Shown: positions 8,536 through 20,022 of the stretch, piece after piece
Position numbering within the stretch: the first letter of the stretch is position 1
Layout: each line of letters opens with the position of its first letter
Assembly (NCBI GenBank): GCA_036320915.1
Contig: JAXBDG010000004.1
Location: 372,001-436,000 of the forward strand
Direction: 5' to 3'
Origin: Linnemannia elongata
Lineage: Eukaryota; Mortierellomycota; Mortierellomycetes; Mortierellales; Mortierellaceae
DNA length: 64,000 nucleotides
Made by a program: the position numbers and the translations under genes
The notes under the pieces: model-generated
What the model was told of the DNA's origin: nothing
Database searches by the model: none
The model's input: the letters and a program-made list of their open reading frames with translations, nothing else

Positions 8536-9810
8536 TCAGGCCCAGATTCCACGCTCGGTGCTTATTCGCTTGACGTATCTAACTGTTCTATCTCTAATTA
8601 AAGTGGAGTTGATGATTTCGTTTGCCCTCTCGATGCAAAAGTCGGCTACATGCTCCCAAGAGGATCCGTATAAGGCATTGACAGCCATCCTGTGGTAGTC
8701 GGCAATTGTAGCGTCGTTGATTGCTGTTACGGCGACATTCTCTGGCCAGGAGAGAGTCACGCCAGTCATATGCTTTACAACGTTGATGGCGGTTGTTTTG
8801 ACGCCGATGCTCCACTGTCCACTGGTCGTGCAATCCGTCAGTTGTTCTTTTGAACAGTAGCGAGGGATCGATAGGTTGCCAGACAGCGATGCGCTGATAG
8901 CGTGCCGGTATAAGATTGAGACTCTATCACTGAAGCAGTCCAAGCTGTTCCAGACAGTGAAGAGCACTGCACAGCCTAAAGAAAAGCCATCTTGGCCAAG
9001 CCCATGCAGAATCATGCAACTGTTGCTGTAGTTTTCCTCGTAGCAGTCTCTCGCATAGTCGGATATATCGTGGCAGAGGACAATAAGCCACCCAGCGAAA
9101 ACCACTTCGTCAGTCTCGCAGTGAAGGTCACGTACATAGTCACAGACGGCTGCCAGGCCATAACCAACGGATTCGAACGACTTGTATACCAACGCATTGG
9201 CGACCTCGCGCATGCCCGATGGATATCCCGCAACGTTGGACCTTCGTTCGATGGCATTGGTGCAAGAGTTGTAGAGGGTGGAGGCCTTGATTAGATCCAC
9301 CACACGATCGGGTAAAGACGCGACCTTGAGAGCAGCTTTTTCGTAGGCATCCCATTCGTCATCATAAGTCGGTCGACTTCTCCAGTAATCGGGGTAGAGA
9401 GTATCCACGAGCAGCACGCCGGCACCCTCCCAAGCTTCGAGACCGGAAGCTTTGAACATCAAACCTCCGTAAACTACGCCAACGTCATAAAGCATTAGCG
9501 AATAGTCTGTATTCAACAGGGAGTGTCGACTGAGTGCAGTCAACTCCAGGTCAGAGCGTTCAAGGTGATTGATGCGCCGAGCTTTGGTATAGCTTTCTGG
9601 CATGCGGTCGAATCTCGTTCCGTCCACATTCCAATACTGCAGCAGTCTGGTCATCGTTTCTAGCACAAAACCAGACTCAGAAGGAACGATTTCATCCAAC
9701 GTGAGTCGGGCATTGTTAGACACCCTGAGCGACGAGTTTTCACCTTCGAACAGCCCACCAACCAACTGGACGCCTAGACGAGCACATGTATTCCTTGGAT
9801 TGGGCGACAT
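8536..9810 (-). CDS. Orphan helical protein, 424 aa
   Basis: Single-exon frame with a true ATG at 9810. I do not recognise the family. The protein is largely alpha-helical, has no signal peptide or clear membrane segment, and carries HDISDYARDCYEEN near its middle (about residues 250-265). The orphan at 50061-52001 has a similar acidic block, NDVVDLGYDWGSGD, preceded in both cases by a hydrophobic helix. This Asp-rich spacing recalls the metal-binding motifs of class I terpenoid synthases, but that is a guess from motif spacing, not homology. A TATA box lies about 300 nt upstream. It is enclosed by 28S fragments and repeat tracts, suggesting duplication or a mobile context. Confidence 0.7.
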   Translation of the reverse strand: MSPNPRNTCARLGVQLVGGLFEGENSSLRVSNNARLTLDEIVPSESGFVLETMTRLLQYWNVDGTRFDRMPESYTKARRINHLERSDLELTALSRHSLLNTDYSLMLYDVGVVYGGLMFKASGLEAWEGAGVLLVDTLYPDYWRSRPTYDDEWDAYEKAALKVASLPDRVVDLIKASTLYNSCTNAIERRSNVAGYPSGMREVANALVYKSFESVGYGLAAVCDYVRDLHCETDEVVFAGWLIVLCHDISDYARDCYEENYSNSCMILHGLGQDGFSLGCAVLFTVWNSLDCFSDRVSILYRHAISASLSGNLSIPRYCSKEQLTDCTTSGQWSIGVKTTAINVVKHMTGVTLSWPENVAVTAINDATIADYHRMAVNALYGSSWEHVADFCIERANEIINSTLIRDRTVRYVKRISTERGIWA

Positions 9811-10102
9811 GTTCTATAACAGGCACGTTTGAGAGATCACAGAGCATCCATATTAGCCGGATAGAAACGCGGCCAATATTGGCGACCCTATGAGTTGTTG
9901 CTGTGGAACCTCAGATGACAGTCCCTTAGTGTATGAATTACCTTGTGATGGGTGATGTGTTTAGTATATGGTAGGAGTGAGTTTATCTGCGATAGACTGT
10001 ACGAGAGTTCGGTCAAGAGTGTGGTACTTGGTTTGGGGAAGGGCCTTCTTGGATTATATTGCTTTTGGACAGTGTGAGTGTGCTGGCGTTCAAGAGCCCA
10101 AA

Positions 10103-10113
10103 GAGTTTTTATA
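10103..10113 (-). promoter_or_regulatory. TATA box for the 8536-9810 gene
   Basis: Minus strand TATAAAAACTC, about 300 nt before the ATG. Confidence 0.45.
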
Positions 10114-10189
10114 GTGATTCTCGCAACAGGTATTGTAACGATTCAGGGCGGGCAAAAATGAAAATGGCATTGGCTTTTCCTCCAGCATT

Positions 10190-10540
10190 CCCTTGCTTTT
10201 CCAGCATCCCTTGATCCTTTTTCCACCATCCGATGACCTTTTTCCTCATCCCTTACTATTCATGCCAGCATCCTTTGCTATTCATGCCAGCATCCTTTGC
10301 TGTTCATGCCAGCATCCCTTGCTATTCATGCCAGCATCCCTTGCTATTCATGCTAGCATGCCTTGCTTTTCATGCCAGCATCCCTGGAATTTGATATTGT
10401 CCCTTGATGTTGTCCCTTGGTGTTGTCCTTGATGTTGTCCTTGATGCTGTCCCTCATTACAGTCCATTGATCTTTTTCCATTTATTTTAGCATCCCTTGA
10501 TCTTTTTTCACCGTCCCTTAATCTTTTTGAGTGTCCCTTG
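10190..10540. repeat. GCATCCCTTGATC-type repeat tract with a 22-bp array
   Basis: About six imperfect copies of a 22-bp unit (TTGCTATTCATGCCAGCATCCC) run from about 10253 to 10386. They are followed by a shorter-period stretch of GATGTTGTCCCTTG units to about 10455 and scattered CATCCCTTGATC words. The reverse complement, GGATCAAGGGATGCTGG, is the same core word that fills 53287-53780, so both tracts belong to one repeat family. Confidence 0.8.
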
Positions 10541-10544
10541 ATGC

Positions 10545-10768
10545 TGTTACAAAATGGTGGCCCCTGCTCGGACATGGCGACGTCATGGTAGCCTAGTCGA
10601 TCGTATAGCAGTAGAGTATTTATTGGGCGCAGAGGCGGTTAGTTTGCTCCTTGTCTCTTTACATTGGACTTACAAGCTGTATCTGCGTCAACTGGTCCAA
10701 TACATAGAACTGATTGTGGAATTCACAGCGTTCCTATAACTCTGCCTCGACCTCTCTCCTGTGAAACA
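10545..10768 (+). repeat. Solo LTR, second copy, inverted
   Basis: 224 bp, reverse complement of the solo LTR at 6938-7161 with a few substitutions. ATGC flanks both ends (10541-10544 and 10769-10772), an independent target duplication. It inserted between the repeat tract and the adjoining 28S fragment. Confidence 0.9.
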
Positions 10769-10792
10769 ATGCTGTTGTCTCTTGGTGCTGCC

Positions 10793-10925
10793 CCTTAATC
10801 GCCCTATATGTTATCGGGTGAATAAATGATCGTCTTTGCCTCAAAGCAAGGATTGGAAGAGCTGACGTCGAAGGATCAAAAGCAACGCCGCTATGAAAGC
10901 TTGGCTGCCACAAACTAGTTAAAAC
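10793..10925 (-). pseudogene. 28S rRNA fragment (second copy)
   Basis: Matches the same 28S region as part of 7274-7855, in the same orientation. Blocks GAAGAGCTGACGTCGAAGG, GATCAAAAGCAACGCCGC and GCTTGGCTGCCACAAAC are clear; the rest is more diverged. It ends (28S sense: begins) at the same 28S segment as the other copies. Confidence 0.75.
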
Positions 10926-11472
10926 AAGACACTGTCTGCAATTAAAAACAAGAATGAAAGAGAAAGGAATCCCATTAAGACGTGATGAGCACCAATGTGA
11001 TATATGTGCTTTCTCGCCATGGCTTGAAAAGATATCTTTAGAGTAGATACAAAGGTCATGAAATTCCATGGGAATCAAAGGGTCGCGTTGATTTTTTCAC
11101 ATATATGAAGTGAGCCCTTTCCAATAGATTACAGTCTTGGTTCCGTTGATCCCTTGGATTTTCGCGCTTCGCCAATAAAAGGCAGCGTTGTCGCACACAT
11201 TCTGTTTAATTCTGAATGATCGAAGAAAAAAATCAAACACTTGTTTTCACCCACCTGGGCAGCCTGTCAACAGCCAAAATTTCTAATCTTTTGCGTCCCT
11301 TCAAGTACCTTTTAGATTATTCGCCTTATCAAGCTCCCCTCCACCATATCATTTTATTATACACCCCTGCTTTTTGCTGCGTGATAGCGCACATTTTCTC
11401 TTTTAAGTCGCCCCACTTGCGTTTGTATAAGTGGTTTGGTGAGACCAATGTCGATAATTTATTGAATTTTAC
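10926..11472. other. Intergenic, no gene seen
   Basis: AT-rich, with one TATAAAAG-like word absent and only short chance frames. It contains the 3' flank of the small peptide gene that begins at 11697. Confidence 0.5.
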
Positions 11473-11697
11473 TTATTGGACGCACTTGTGAGCATAAAAG
11501 TGGCAGACAAACTTGCCTCCACACGCTGCTCTGCAATCGTCAGTGGTGTTGCAACCAACTGAGCAGGTCTGTCTCTTGTCTAACTCGGTTGCGGCCACGG
11601 ACAGGTCTCCGTTATCGACTGACTTGGGAACGGCAATGGCATTGGTGACAGAAGCAGCCAGAGCGACGAGGAGCATGCTTGGGATGAGGAACTTCAT
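11473..11697 (-). CDS. Small secreted cysteine-rich peptide precursor (74 aa), Kex2-processed
   Basis: Residues 1-20 are a signal peptide (MKFLIPSMLLVALAASVTNA). A short acidic propeptide ends in LDKR (about 39-42), a Kex2/furin-type site. Cleavage would free a mature peptide of about 32 residues starting QTC and containing six cysteines in the order C-x3-C-x5-C-x3-C-x5-C-x6-C, with CGG in the middle. This pattern suggests a knottin- or defensin-like disulfide fold; function is unknown (antimicrobial, signalling and effector roles are all possible). A 5' UTR intron fits 11802-11699 (donor GTAAGAAC, branch CTAAC, acceptor ACCAG just before the ATG). A TATA box lies at 11933-11939. Its paralog is at 13022-13258. 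Confidence 0.85.
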   Translation of the reverse strand: MKFLIPSMLLVALAASVTNAIAVPKSVDNGDLSVAATELDKRQTCSVGCNTTDDCRAACGGKFVCHFYAHKCVQ

Positions 11698-11802
11698 GCT
11701 GGTGATACCAAAAGAAATAATGGGTGGTTAGTCCTTTTGTTATGTATGTTTGAGCAGTGCGCTACTGTAGCGCATAACATGCAAGCAACCGTTGGTTCTT
11801 AC

Positions 11803-13021
11803 GTTGTTGGAGTAAATGTAAGTATGTGTGACGCTGGAGAGACTGTGTAGATTGAGTGCTGGTGAAGGAAGAGAACTTTGATGAGTGGTGATAATAAGAC
11901 GGTAGAAGGATCCTCAAGTTGCTTTTATACCCTTCTCATTTCTGACTAATTCACTTTTTCACACACGAGTATCCCTGGTATCGGTCTTATAGTACATTGT
12001 CTCGGTAAGCACAAGAACTGCTATAATTCGTCTAAAGTAAACAAAAATCAGATATGGAGTTTCCAACTATCTCCATTCATGTACAATGTACCATGCAATA
12101 AATGTACCATGCTCCATGTACCATGAACCCTCCTGCAATGATGTTTAATTACTTTCGCTGTACGTATCGCGTCATTCTGTGCCCCTGAGCCTATCTTTCC
12201 CAACGTTTTTCCCTTTTGTGCATTATCAGATCCCTTGATGTATTACTCTTCACGACCAAATATAGTTAGTTAGTTCATCGTGTTACCCGTCATTTACTTT
12301 GGGAGGTCTCTGAGAATCGTGGGACCTTGACACACTTTTACTGGACATCATAACAAGAAAAGAATGCGAGGGTCTTCCCAATCCTCCCTCCCTTTGATTT
12401 TTTTTTTTTTTTTTTTTTTTTTTGGATGGATGGGTCTCCCAGTCCTGTCTCCCTTGATTGTGTAACGTTCCTTTCTTTTGTTCCCACGTCTTTGCATCCC
12501 CAAGTTCTCGGCATCCATCTAACACCATCGCTTCCTGATTTGGTTCTGTATCCATCCTCTTGTGCTCTCCTGCTATCATATTCTTATTCCTACTTCGTCT
12601 CCCTGAACTTCCCAGCGCAACAAAGGAAGGGGAGAACCATGCATAAAAATTACAAAGAAGAAAAGCATACATCATGAAAAAATAGGGAATCTGAGTAAAG
12701 GGAGATAAGTGGCGACATATCAGTCACACAGCCTTAACACACGTGAACAAGTAGCGTTGAACAAGAGCTCAATTGAACATGATAGTCGCCAGAAGTGTTA
12801 ACGCGTAATAGGTGAGAGCATGCGTAGATTGCTCGCTCAATGATACATAGTCCAACTCCTATCGTGTGTCACATCAAAAATTTTGCCAAGATGACTTATA
12901 CTCTACTCGAGGCACTCTGCCGCATACACACACTTTTCGTCTATCGCCCAAAGAGACATGTGGATCCATTGGACATCAAGGGCAATAAAAATACAAGGCT
13001 AAGGTACCATTCATAATTAAT
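11803..13021. other. Promoter region and intergenic spacer
   Basis: Holds the upstream region of the first peptide gene, a short repeated ATGTACCATG-type patch near 12075-12130, and a 25-base T run at 12399-12423. No further gene is recognised; the longer frame across the T run is a low-complexity artefact. Confidence 0.5.
11933..11939 (-). promoter_or_regulatory. TATA box for the 11473-11697 peptide gene
   Basis: Minus strand TATAAAA, about 236 nt before the ATG, leaving room for the 104-nt 5' UTR intron. Confidence 0.6.
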
Positions 13022-13258
13022 TTATTTAGTTTTGCCGCTCCCGAAGCATCGGTGGGGAACGCATTGATAGGTGCCGCCACATTTTGCTGGACAATCGTAG
13101 CTGCTGGTATCGCAATGAACAATAGAGGCTTTTCTATTTTCCAGTCGAGTTGCGACCATGGACAAATCTTCATCAAGGGCACGCTTGGACAACTCAGCGG
13201 CACTTGCGATTGTAACAGCCAGAGCAACGAGCAGCAAGGTTGACGAGAGGATCTGCAT
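13022..13258 (-). CDS. Small secreted cysteine-rich peptide precursor (78 aa), Kex2-processed
   Basis: Signal peptide at residues 1-20 (MQILSSTLLLVALAVTIASA), followed by a propeptide with a dibasic LSKR at about 23-26 and a further ENRK. The C-terminal part has five cysteines in the pattern C-x6-C-x3-C-x5-C-x4-C, again with the central CGG. Aligned with the 11473 peptide it shares C-(N/D)-T-x3-DC-x-A-x-CGG-x3-C and lacks only the first cysteine. The two genes are on the same strand about 1.3 kb apart and are clearly paralogs, presumably a local duplication. An odd cysteine count leaves one free thiol or a dimer. Function unknown. Confidence 0.82.
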   Translation of the reverse strand: MQILSSTLLLVALAVTIASAAELSKRALDEDLSMVATRLENRKASIVHCDTSSYDCPAKCGGTYQCVPHRCFGSGKTK

Positions 13259-14278
13259 GTAACGGAAAAATAAGAAAATGCAATGTGGTTTCCTTCCATC
13301 TCAACCTCCATTCTATTTTATCCTTGGTCAATGCGTTTGCAACAACGCACATGTAAACAAGCGGTTCTTGGGTAGTGGCAGTGTGTGTGTGAGTGCGCGT
13401 GGTGAGTGCAGGAGAGTTTGTGATTGCTTGATAATGGGTAATGGGTAAGATCAAAGTAGTGCGGTGGATAAAGAGGAGGAGAGAGAGTAACGTGAGCTTT
13501 CAGAGGTACGAAGGACAGTAGTCAAACAAGGAGGAGAAGGATTGGCACCCACAGTCCGCATTTTTTTATTTCAGGAATGTCTGAATGCACGCTCCAGCAG
13601 CTAGGTTAAGAGTGGCAGGAGATGGAAGACGTATTAAAGGCATCGCTCATTATCCACTTCAACCTTTTGATTTTTTTTTTCGCTGTCCTGATTTCTCCCA
13701 ACTCTTTATTTTTGCTACAGCTACAGCTCTCTTTCTTTCTTTTAGCTTTCCTCTTTTTATAAAGCTTTGCTAGCATCCTTTCTCACTACATATCTTTGAT
13801 CTCTTGTTAGCCTTTGACTCATCGACATTCATTTCTAGTGGATAAAATAATCTTGCGCGCATGATCTGTTACGCTACTAGTTCTGGATACCCTGATAGCT
13901 CGACACCATTGACTCAACAGATCTACGCCTAGTGATACTTATCCCTCTTCCTTGATTTAGCTTCCGCCAACTCTTCCTTGGCTGGCACTCAAAAGAATGC
14001 AGAAACGTGTGCCTTCGGCTAAGTAGATCGTTACGCGACAGAGGTTGATATTTTTTTTCCATCCTAAAAAACTCCTTTACTTCTTATTTGAACTATGGGA
14101 ACCTTCATTCGCATATAAAGGAGAATAGGAACAACCAGGACACAGTGATCGGTATACCAAAGAAACATAATAATGAAAAAAGAGAGAAAGAGAGAAAGCT
14201 GCATTCCCAGTTCAAATTTTTTTTTTTCGATTTGTCTAACCCTCTGATCTGGTTCTGGGGTAGGAAAAAAAGTGTGCT
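13259..14278. other. Intergenic, no gene seen
   Basis: Upstream region of the second peptide gene with a GTGTGTGTGAGTGCGCGTG patch near 13379-13405, then AT-rich sequence and poly-T/A runs. No coding signal found. Confidence 0.5.
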
Positions 14279-16254
14279 TTATGGGCGAATATCCATAAAG
14301 GCTTGTTCGCCGTCCAATTCAATGCGAGGAAGGTAAGTCGTAGGCTCGGTGCCGTTGGGGTATGGAAAGTAACCAGTCAAGGTCTGCAAGGTGCTTGTCT
14401 GTCGGACGAATTTGTTACCTCTGGATGTCACTCTGGGATTGTACATGTTTGACGAGGTCTTCAGCGCCACATGTCCAGAGAACCCTGACTTCTACAAGAT
14501 TGGAAATTACCGAGAGAAAAAAGAGGCGGTAGGTTAGATGACATGCTTTTTTGGGTTGATGTAAGAAAATAACAAGTAAATGGGTAGTGTGTTGATTTGC
14601 TCCAGATGGGTCCATGTTTTTTTGGTTACTATTCTTACAATAATGACGTTCGCGGAGGTCTCGGCCGAAGCCTTGATATCCAGGTCAGTACTGTCGGAGA
14701 TGATAGTCAAGGTAGTGCTCCTCTTCGATTCCGTTTCGACTCGCTTGTCCACAGTGATATGACCATAAATAGAACCCTGGGCAGCAATGACCTTCAAATC
14801 CTCCTTGACGATCGCGTTCGAGAAAAAGACATTTCCGTTATTCGTCTTGATGTCGAGTCGATCCACTGCAACCTTGAGCCCCTCGGGTGCTGGAAGTCCT
14901 GGATAGTTACGGCTGTCTGGGTTCTGGGAATACAAACCATAAACGCGAGGACCGAGGTGAAGGTCAATATCACCTTTGTTCCGGTTATGGATCTTCAATG
15001 AATCAAAGTGGGTCATGTTCTGAGGGAACACAATGCGGACATCAATCTTGACGCAGCCTCTTTTGAAGGCTCTATCACGCTCCCATTCCCTCATGGACAG
15101 GTAGACGTTAGCCTCGATGGAGGAGTCATCGGGATTGGTGATGGAGCCTAGAGTGACGGCACGGACAATGTCGCTGCTAGATCCCTTTGCGTTGACGTAG
15201 ATCATGACTTCGTCGCTTCCATCGTTCTCATAAGACGATTCGTACTGACTGACAGTGATATCTCCAACCTAGATGTGAGGATGTTGAAATATAGCGCGAA
15301 AAAATGAGAAAAAAAAGCAGACTCGTCAATAAAGCGTTGCCGTATGAGATGTTGCGCCTTGTTTTGACTGATGGAGAAAAGAAAAGGAGTGAAGGAGACG
15401 CATGGATAGGTGGACTTACGGTGGACTGGTCAAGATGGAAGAAGAAGCTCTTGTACTGCTCAGGGCGGAACGAGTACTGCAATTGAACCGACTCGCTGTC
15501 TTTCACTTCGCACACATCCACGAATTCGTACCAAAGCCACCCCTATTGGTGCCAATTGCACATATAAAAACAGGTTTTTGTCAGAACAGTGCTTTGCTAT
15601 TCTCAAAGCAACGACGCGAGGGACCTTTTCTTTCTTGTCAAAAAAATCAAAGATTCATGAGAAAGATTCCTGTTGTTTCCTCACCGAAAGCCCCACGAGG
15701 CCAAGAACAAGGACAACATTCAGCAAGATGAAGGCCCACTTCAGAACCGTTTGCCATCTGGGGAGGGACACCTTGGCCGATCGTGGGTTGGACCAGAACG
15801 ACTTCAATTCTAAAATAACCAGAACAACGAGCACAGAAGAACAGCGGCGGGTTGGTGTGAGTACAACTGATTGAGGTTTAAATTTTTTTGTTTGCTGTCG
15901 AAAAAAACACGATAAAGCCAACTTACTTGTCCCATGGTCTGCGAGCCAATCGTGAAGTCGATACAAGAAAGGAGCGGGCTCGCCGCTTTGTCGTCTTTGT
16001 CCAGTCTCGTCATCGTCTTGGTCAACGAGCTGATGATGACGAGGACCGCGGCCACCTCTGGTGGTGCTAGAGGCGCCCAAAAGAGGGCCGTCCTCATCGC
16101 TGTCTTCGTCGTCGTCGTTGTAGATGGGGCGGTGGGCGGGGAGAGGAAAAGGCATGCCAGTGGCTGAAGAGGCGATAGGCTGCGCCGGTGGGTCGATCTG
16201 AATAGAGGCGGAATGACCGTTGTCACTACCGCCGTGAGATCTTGCCGCGCTCAT
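14279..16254 (-). CDS. Single-pass membrane protein with beta-rich (DUF4097/adhesin-like) outer domain, paralog A
   Basis: Five exons, complement of join(14279..14491, 14639..15268, 15420..15542, 15685..15809, 15927..16254), 472 aa; all junctions are GT..AG and in phase. Residues 1-120 are polar and disordered, with an acidic stretch leading to EDGPLLG, an ExxxLL dileucine-type sorting signal. A membrane helix lies at about 131-151 (KWAFILLNVVLVLGL). The outer part is a chain of beta strands with repeated G-x-I/V-x-V turns (DIKTNNGNVFF, IAAQGSIYGHITV), like the putative adhesin fold DUF4097. It is a paralog of 20023-21862 (same five-exon phases) and of 33480-36025. A TATA box is at 16396-16403. 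Role unknown; a surface or endosomal protein is likely. Confidence 0.85.
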
Positions 16255-16395
16255 AGTTTTGAGAGTTGAGGGTAAGTTTGATGTTTTTTGTTATTTTTTG
16301 TGATGTATAGTTTTGGTGTAGTACACTTAATGCTTGTTGTTGCTGCTGGCGTGTGGAGAATTGAACAAGGAAGGGCAAGTGTGGGATCTTTCCCT

Positions 16396-16403
16396 TATTT
16401 ATA
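16396..16403 (-). promoter_or_regulatory. TATA box for membrane-protein paralog A
   Basis: Minus strand TATAAATA, about 142 nt before the ATG at 16254. Confidence 0.6.
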
Positions 16404-19400
16404 GTCTTAGCTCTATACTTTGAGGGGTAGCTATTAGCTGTGTCTTGGCATAAAAAACAGGAAGACATAATATAATGGGCATCCAATGCGTGTATGTGAG
16501 ACGAGGAGGGCAACATGCTGTGTTAAAAGGGGTTGAAGACGACTGAGGCACGGCATAGAGCATCTTCCGCGACACGCCACGTTTCAATTTTCCCGTAGAT
16601 TCTTATGTCTCGTCCCTTCGTCCTCATGTTGATCAATTGCTCTCATTCTCTCTCTCTCTTTAAGGTTTGTTGGTACTTTGTTCATGTTTGATTTTGCGTG
16701 TGTTGGTAACCATTGTCACAGTGTAGCTGTAGCGTTTTTTTTGTAGGAGCCACAGCCCACTCTTTTTTTACTGCGTTGGCCCAGAGCGTATTTCATTTTC
16801 CGAACCTTCAGCATCATTCCTGGGCTGTCTCAAACTTTGAAGTGGAGAGTATTGACGTGGTTCAAGAAGGACCACACAAGTATTAGGGAAATAACGTTTG
16901 CAAAGCTTAAAGGGAAACAGAGGAACGAGAGAAAAGACTAAAGCAACTACGAGCTTTTCAAGATTCAGACGGAGGAAGAAAGGAGTTAAAGATCAAAGGT
17001 ATTGTCTCTCGAATAAGAGTTGTGACCCACTGGTTGTTGTTTTTGGCGCTGAAGTAGGAGAGTAATGTTGAAGGGGGAAAAAGTGAGTGTGGGTGAGATA
17101 GAGTATATTGCGTCGCAGCTCCTGACGCAACAGTTGAGCTAAACTTCCATGCACAAGAAGGCGAAGCGTAGAATAGAGAGAGTGATGTAGAGGGGAGAAG
17201 ATGACAAGAAAGGATGTCAAGAGGAGTAAACACGGCTATCGCTGAACAAAAACAATTATCCTGCATCCTCAACGAACAAAGAAACAAAAGTGCGCGCCCC
17301 CAATCAGTAGAGTCAACAGCCATTAGTCATACAAGCACCATTCAATATACTACATACATACATATTATACTTGAGGAAAGAGAGATAGACAAAGTGAGAG
17401 TGAGAACATAGAGTAGCATGGCGTTTCATTTGTCATTAGGGTTAAAAGAACGAAGAGAGGAAAAATATGATTCACACCGTGCAAGGAAATGTCATAATCT
17501 ACGCAATTCTACATTTAATAATAGTAAGACTCTTTTTATATACTCTGGACCATTTCATCACACTACCTACAAACACCACCAGGACCAGGAGTGGGACCGA
17601 CCTCATCACCATCACCATAGCTATTGTCATCAACAAGTAATCAAGTTCGCGTCCTATCAGTCAGACGCGTTAGTAACCCTATTTGAATGCGACGAAGTAC
17701 TATGTGAACGACTCGGGTACTTGTAAACTACTCATTCGACTCGTATCTCTCGTGTCTACTTGTTCTCGTTTCTCGTTTCCACATCTCTCCGTTAGGACTT
17801 TCTTCGTCTCAGTCGGTCATGATCGTGTCCATCTTTTTTAATCGTCATGGGCTACACCCGTCCAGTGCCTCCATGCATTTGTTATTTAGTGTGAAAGTGA
17901 TTGAACGAAAAAAAGAGAAACTAAAAAGAGGTGCGAGCAGCGGCTTGTTGCACGACCCATGTCCATGTCCCAACATGGTTAACTGTCTAGTTCCGGGTAA
18001 CTATTGCTATCCACCCCCTAGACCGAATGAAAAGAAGGTAAGTGGGATGCGAATGGAGAGAATGCTCGCCAGCCCATCCTGTATCGGCAGCCTCCTATTG
18101 TCACGGAGGCTCTGTGACAAAGCCCATTCCGCAGTGGGCAAATTGGCGGGCGGATCAGGGCAGCAATCATCCGCGTGTGCGGCCAGTAGAGTAAACAACA
18201 GATAAAACTAGGTCTGGTGATGTACTTTTACCCTTGACTCCAGGCAGCTTGGGAACCAGTGGCGGATAGATCGCTGTTTCTCTCTCTCTTCCCTCTCTTC
18301 TCTTCTCTTCTCTTTTCTCAATGTAACAAAATCATTGTTCGCAGTCACATTTCGCCTTGCAAATGTGGAAACAATACACCTGTACCATGCACGCGATAGT
18401 AGAGCAAGCAGCATGGATGGATCTAGAAATCATAAAAGAAGTAGAAAACGCTGACCTTGTTATTGCTACTTTATTTTGTTCATCAAGTTGACAATTCCTC
18501 TTGACAAGCGAAGAAGAAAAGAGGTGGAGGCTCTGAAAGAAAGGAGGGGAAAGAAGAAAAAACGTGCCAAAATAGTGAAGAAAAGAGGATGCAAAGCAGA
18601 AGAGATGATAAAGAGAGGGAAAAAGAAAAGAAGTACTCAGGAAGTAGAGAATTGGCAGAGTAAGAATTGGTATTAGGTGCCCTGATAGGTGACACGGGGT
18701 AGATTCGATGTCGCTCAATCATTTTCTCTTCCAGGAGCCTCCCTGTAGTAGTATCTGCCAGAACCGTTGATGTAGGAGTGTGAAAAAATGGTGCCGCCGC
18801 TTGAGTCGGATGAACGCAAAGTTACAGCGTCCTATTATGTATCTCTTACATCTCCCTTGTAGATGATTTATAACAGCGAGGGCGAAGCGCAACTGAACCT
18901 TTCTTGGCGGGCAGAAATAAAAGAAGGAAATATCGGCCGCTGTTTGGACAACAAGAAGCAAACGACGAGAACCATTAGTCGTCCTTTCCTCGGGTACTAT
19001 CAGTCGTTAAGCTGATGACATTGAATTTCTGCAGATCGACTTCACAGTCATATCGTCAATGCTTTCAATTTTCCTAGAAGTGGACGCGCACGCCGTTGCC
19101 GGTTGCATTATTTTTCCTTCTTGTTTTTGTTTTCAGCGATTTTCGACATCCAACTCGTCTCGCTTATAACTTCTGCAATGCAAAACAACAGCCGCTCAAA
19201 ATCTTGGAATAACTGACCCTCGTCGGTTCTTTCGTACCCTTTTTGCGTGAACGTTCTCTCCGACCAGCTTTGAACACATTAACTAACCTCAAGCGCTACT
19301 AACCAAAAACCCCTGTGGGGCTCCTCCTTTCTCTCTCTTTGTCCCTTCTTTCAAAGGCCCTTCCTCGCGGACATTGAAATTCCGCTCACGCGCTAGCAGA

Positions 19401-20022
19401 TGATAAAGCCTACAGCCCATTCTCTTTTTCGGATTGCTCTTCCGGTTTTGTTTATGTCTATGACTCTCCTCTTCACATCTGATCACTCCTTCGCATCGTT
19501 GCCTATTGTTCGCAGCAGTTTTTTTTTTTTTTTTTCGTCGCATTGATATTAGTTAGGATGAGTCCCAGTCCTTCTGTTTTGTCCTGCGGCTGAGTTGAAA
19601 AATAAAAGACGATGGTATAGACTGATGGTGTCTTGAAGAGCTATCACCATCCTTCCGATTTTCTTCTCTCCGTTTATCGTCCCATTTCTTGATACATTTT
19701 TTTTTCTTGTGGTGAAGGGGGGAGGGAGGACCAAGAAAAAAAAATAGAGCGCTCTGACATTTTTTTTCTCTTCCAGCGTCCATTAAACAAAAAAAAAAAA
19801 AAAAAAAAAAAGAAAGAGAGAGTTGTCTCTAGGCACATCGATTACTACCCATGTACATTTCCTTTCTTTTCTTTCATCACAACCAGTGAAGACCCCATTT
19901 TGTTGGTTTTGTTTACTCAGATGTTTTATTCGCATGGAGAACGTGCCCCCCCACACTTGCTCACCCGCTCGTTTTAACTCGTCAGACATGTCCCACGCAG
20001 GCTCAAATTAACTCTCTGCATT
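16404..20022. other. 3.6-kb intergenic region, no gene recognised
   Basis: Contains microsatellite-like TCTC and CTTTT tracts (18280-18315), several poly-A/T runs (19519-19536, 19790-19811) and only short chance frames. A minus-strand frame at 18332-18430 ends in six cysteines but has no start or signal peptide that can be joined to it. Nothing here reaches gene status. Confidence 0.5.

Noticed and set aside
17941..18205. Possible secreted protein on the minus strand (start of the frame reads LLFTLLAAHADDCC)
   Set aside because: No ATG start, no TATA or intron support; the leader resemblance is short.
18332..18430. Minus-strand stretch ending in six closely spaced cysteines
   Set aside because: Could be the last exon of a small cysteine-rich gene, but no start, signal peptide or good upstream exon can be joined; its spacing does not match the 11473/13022 family.
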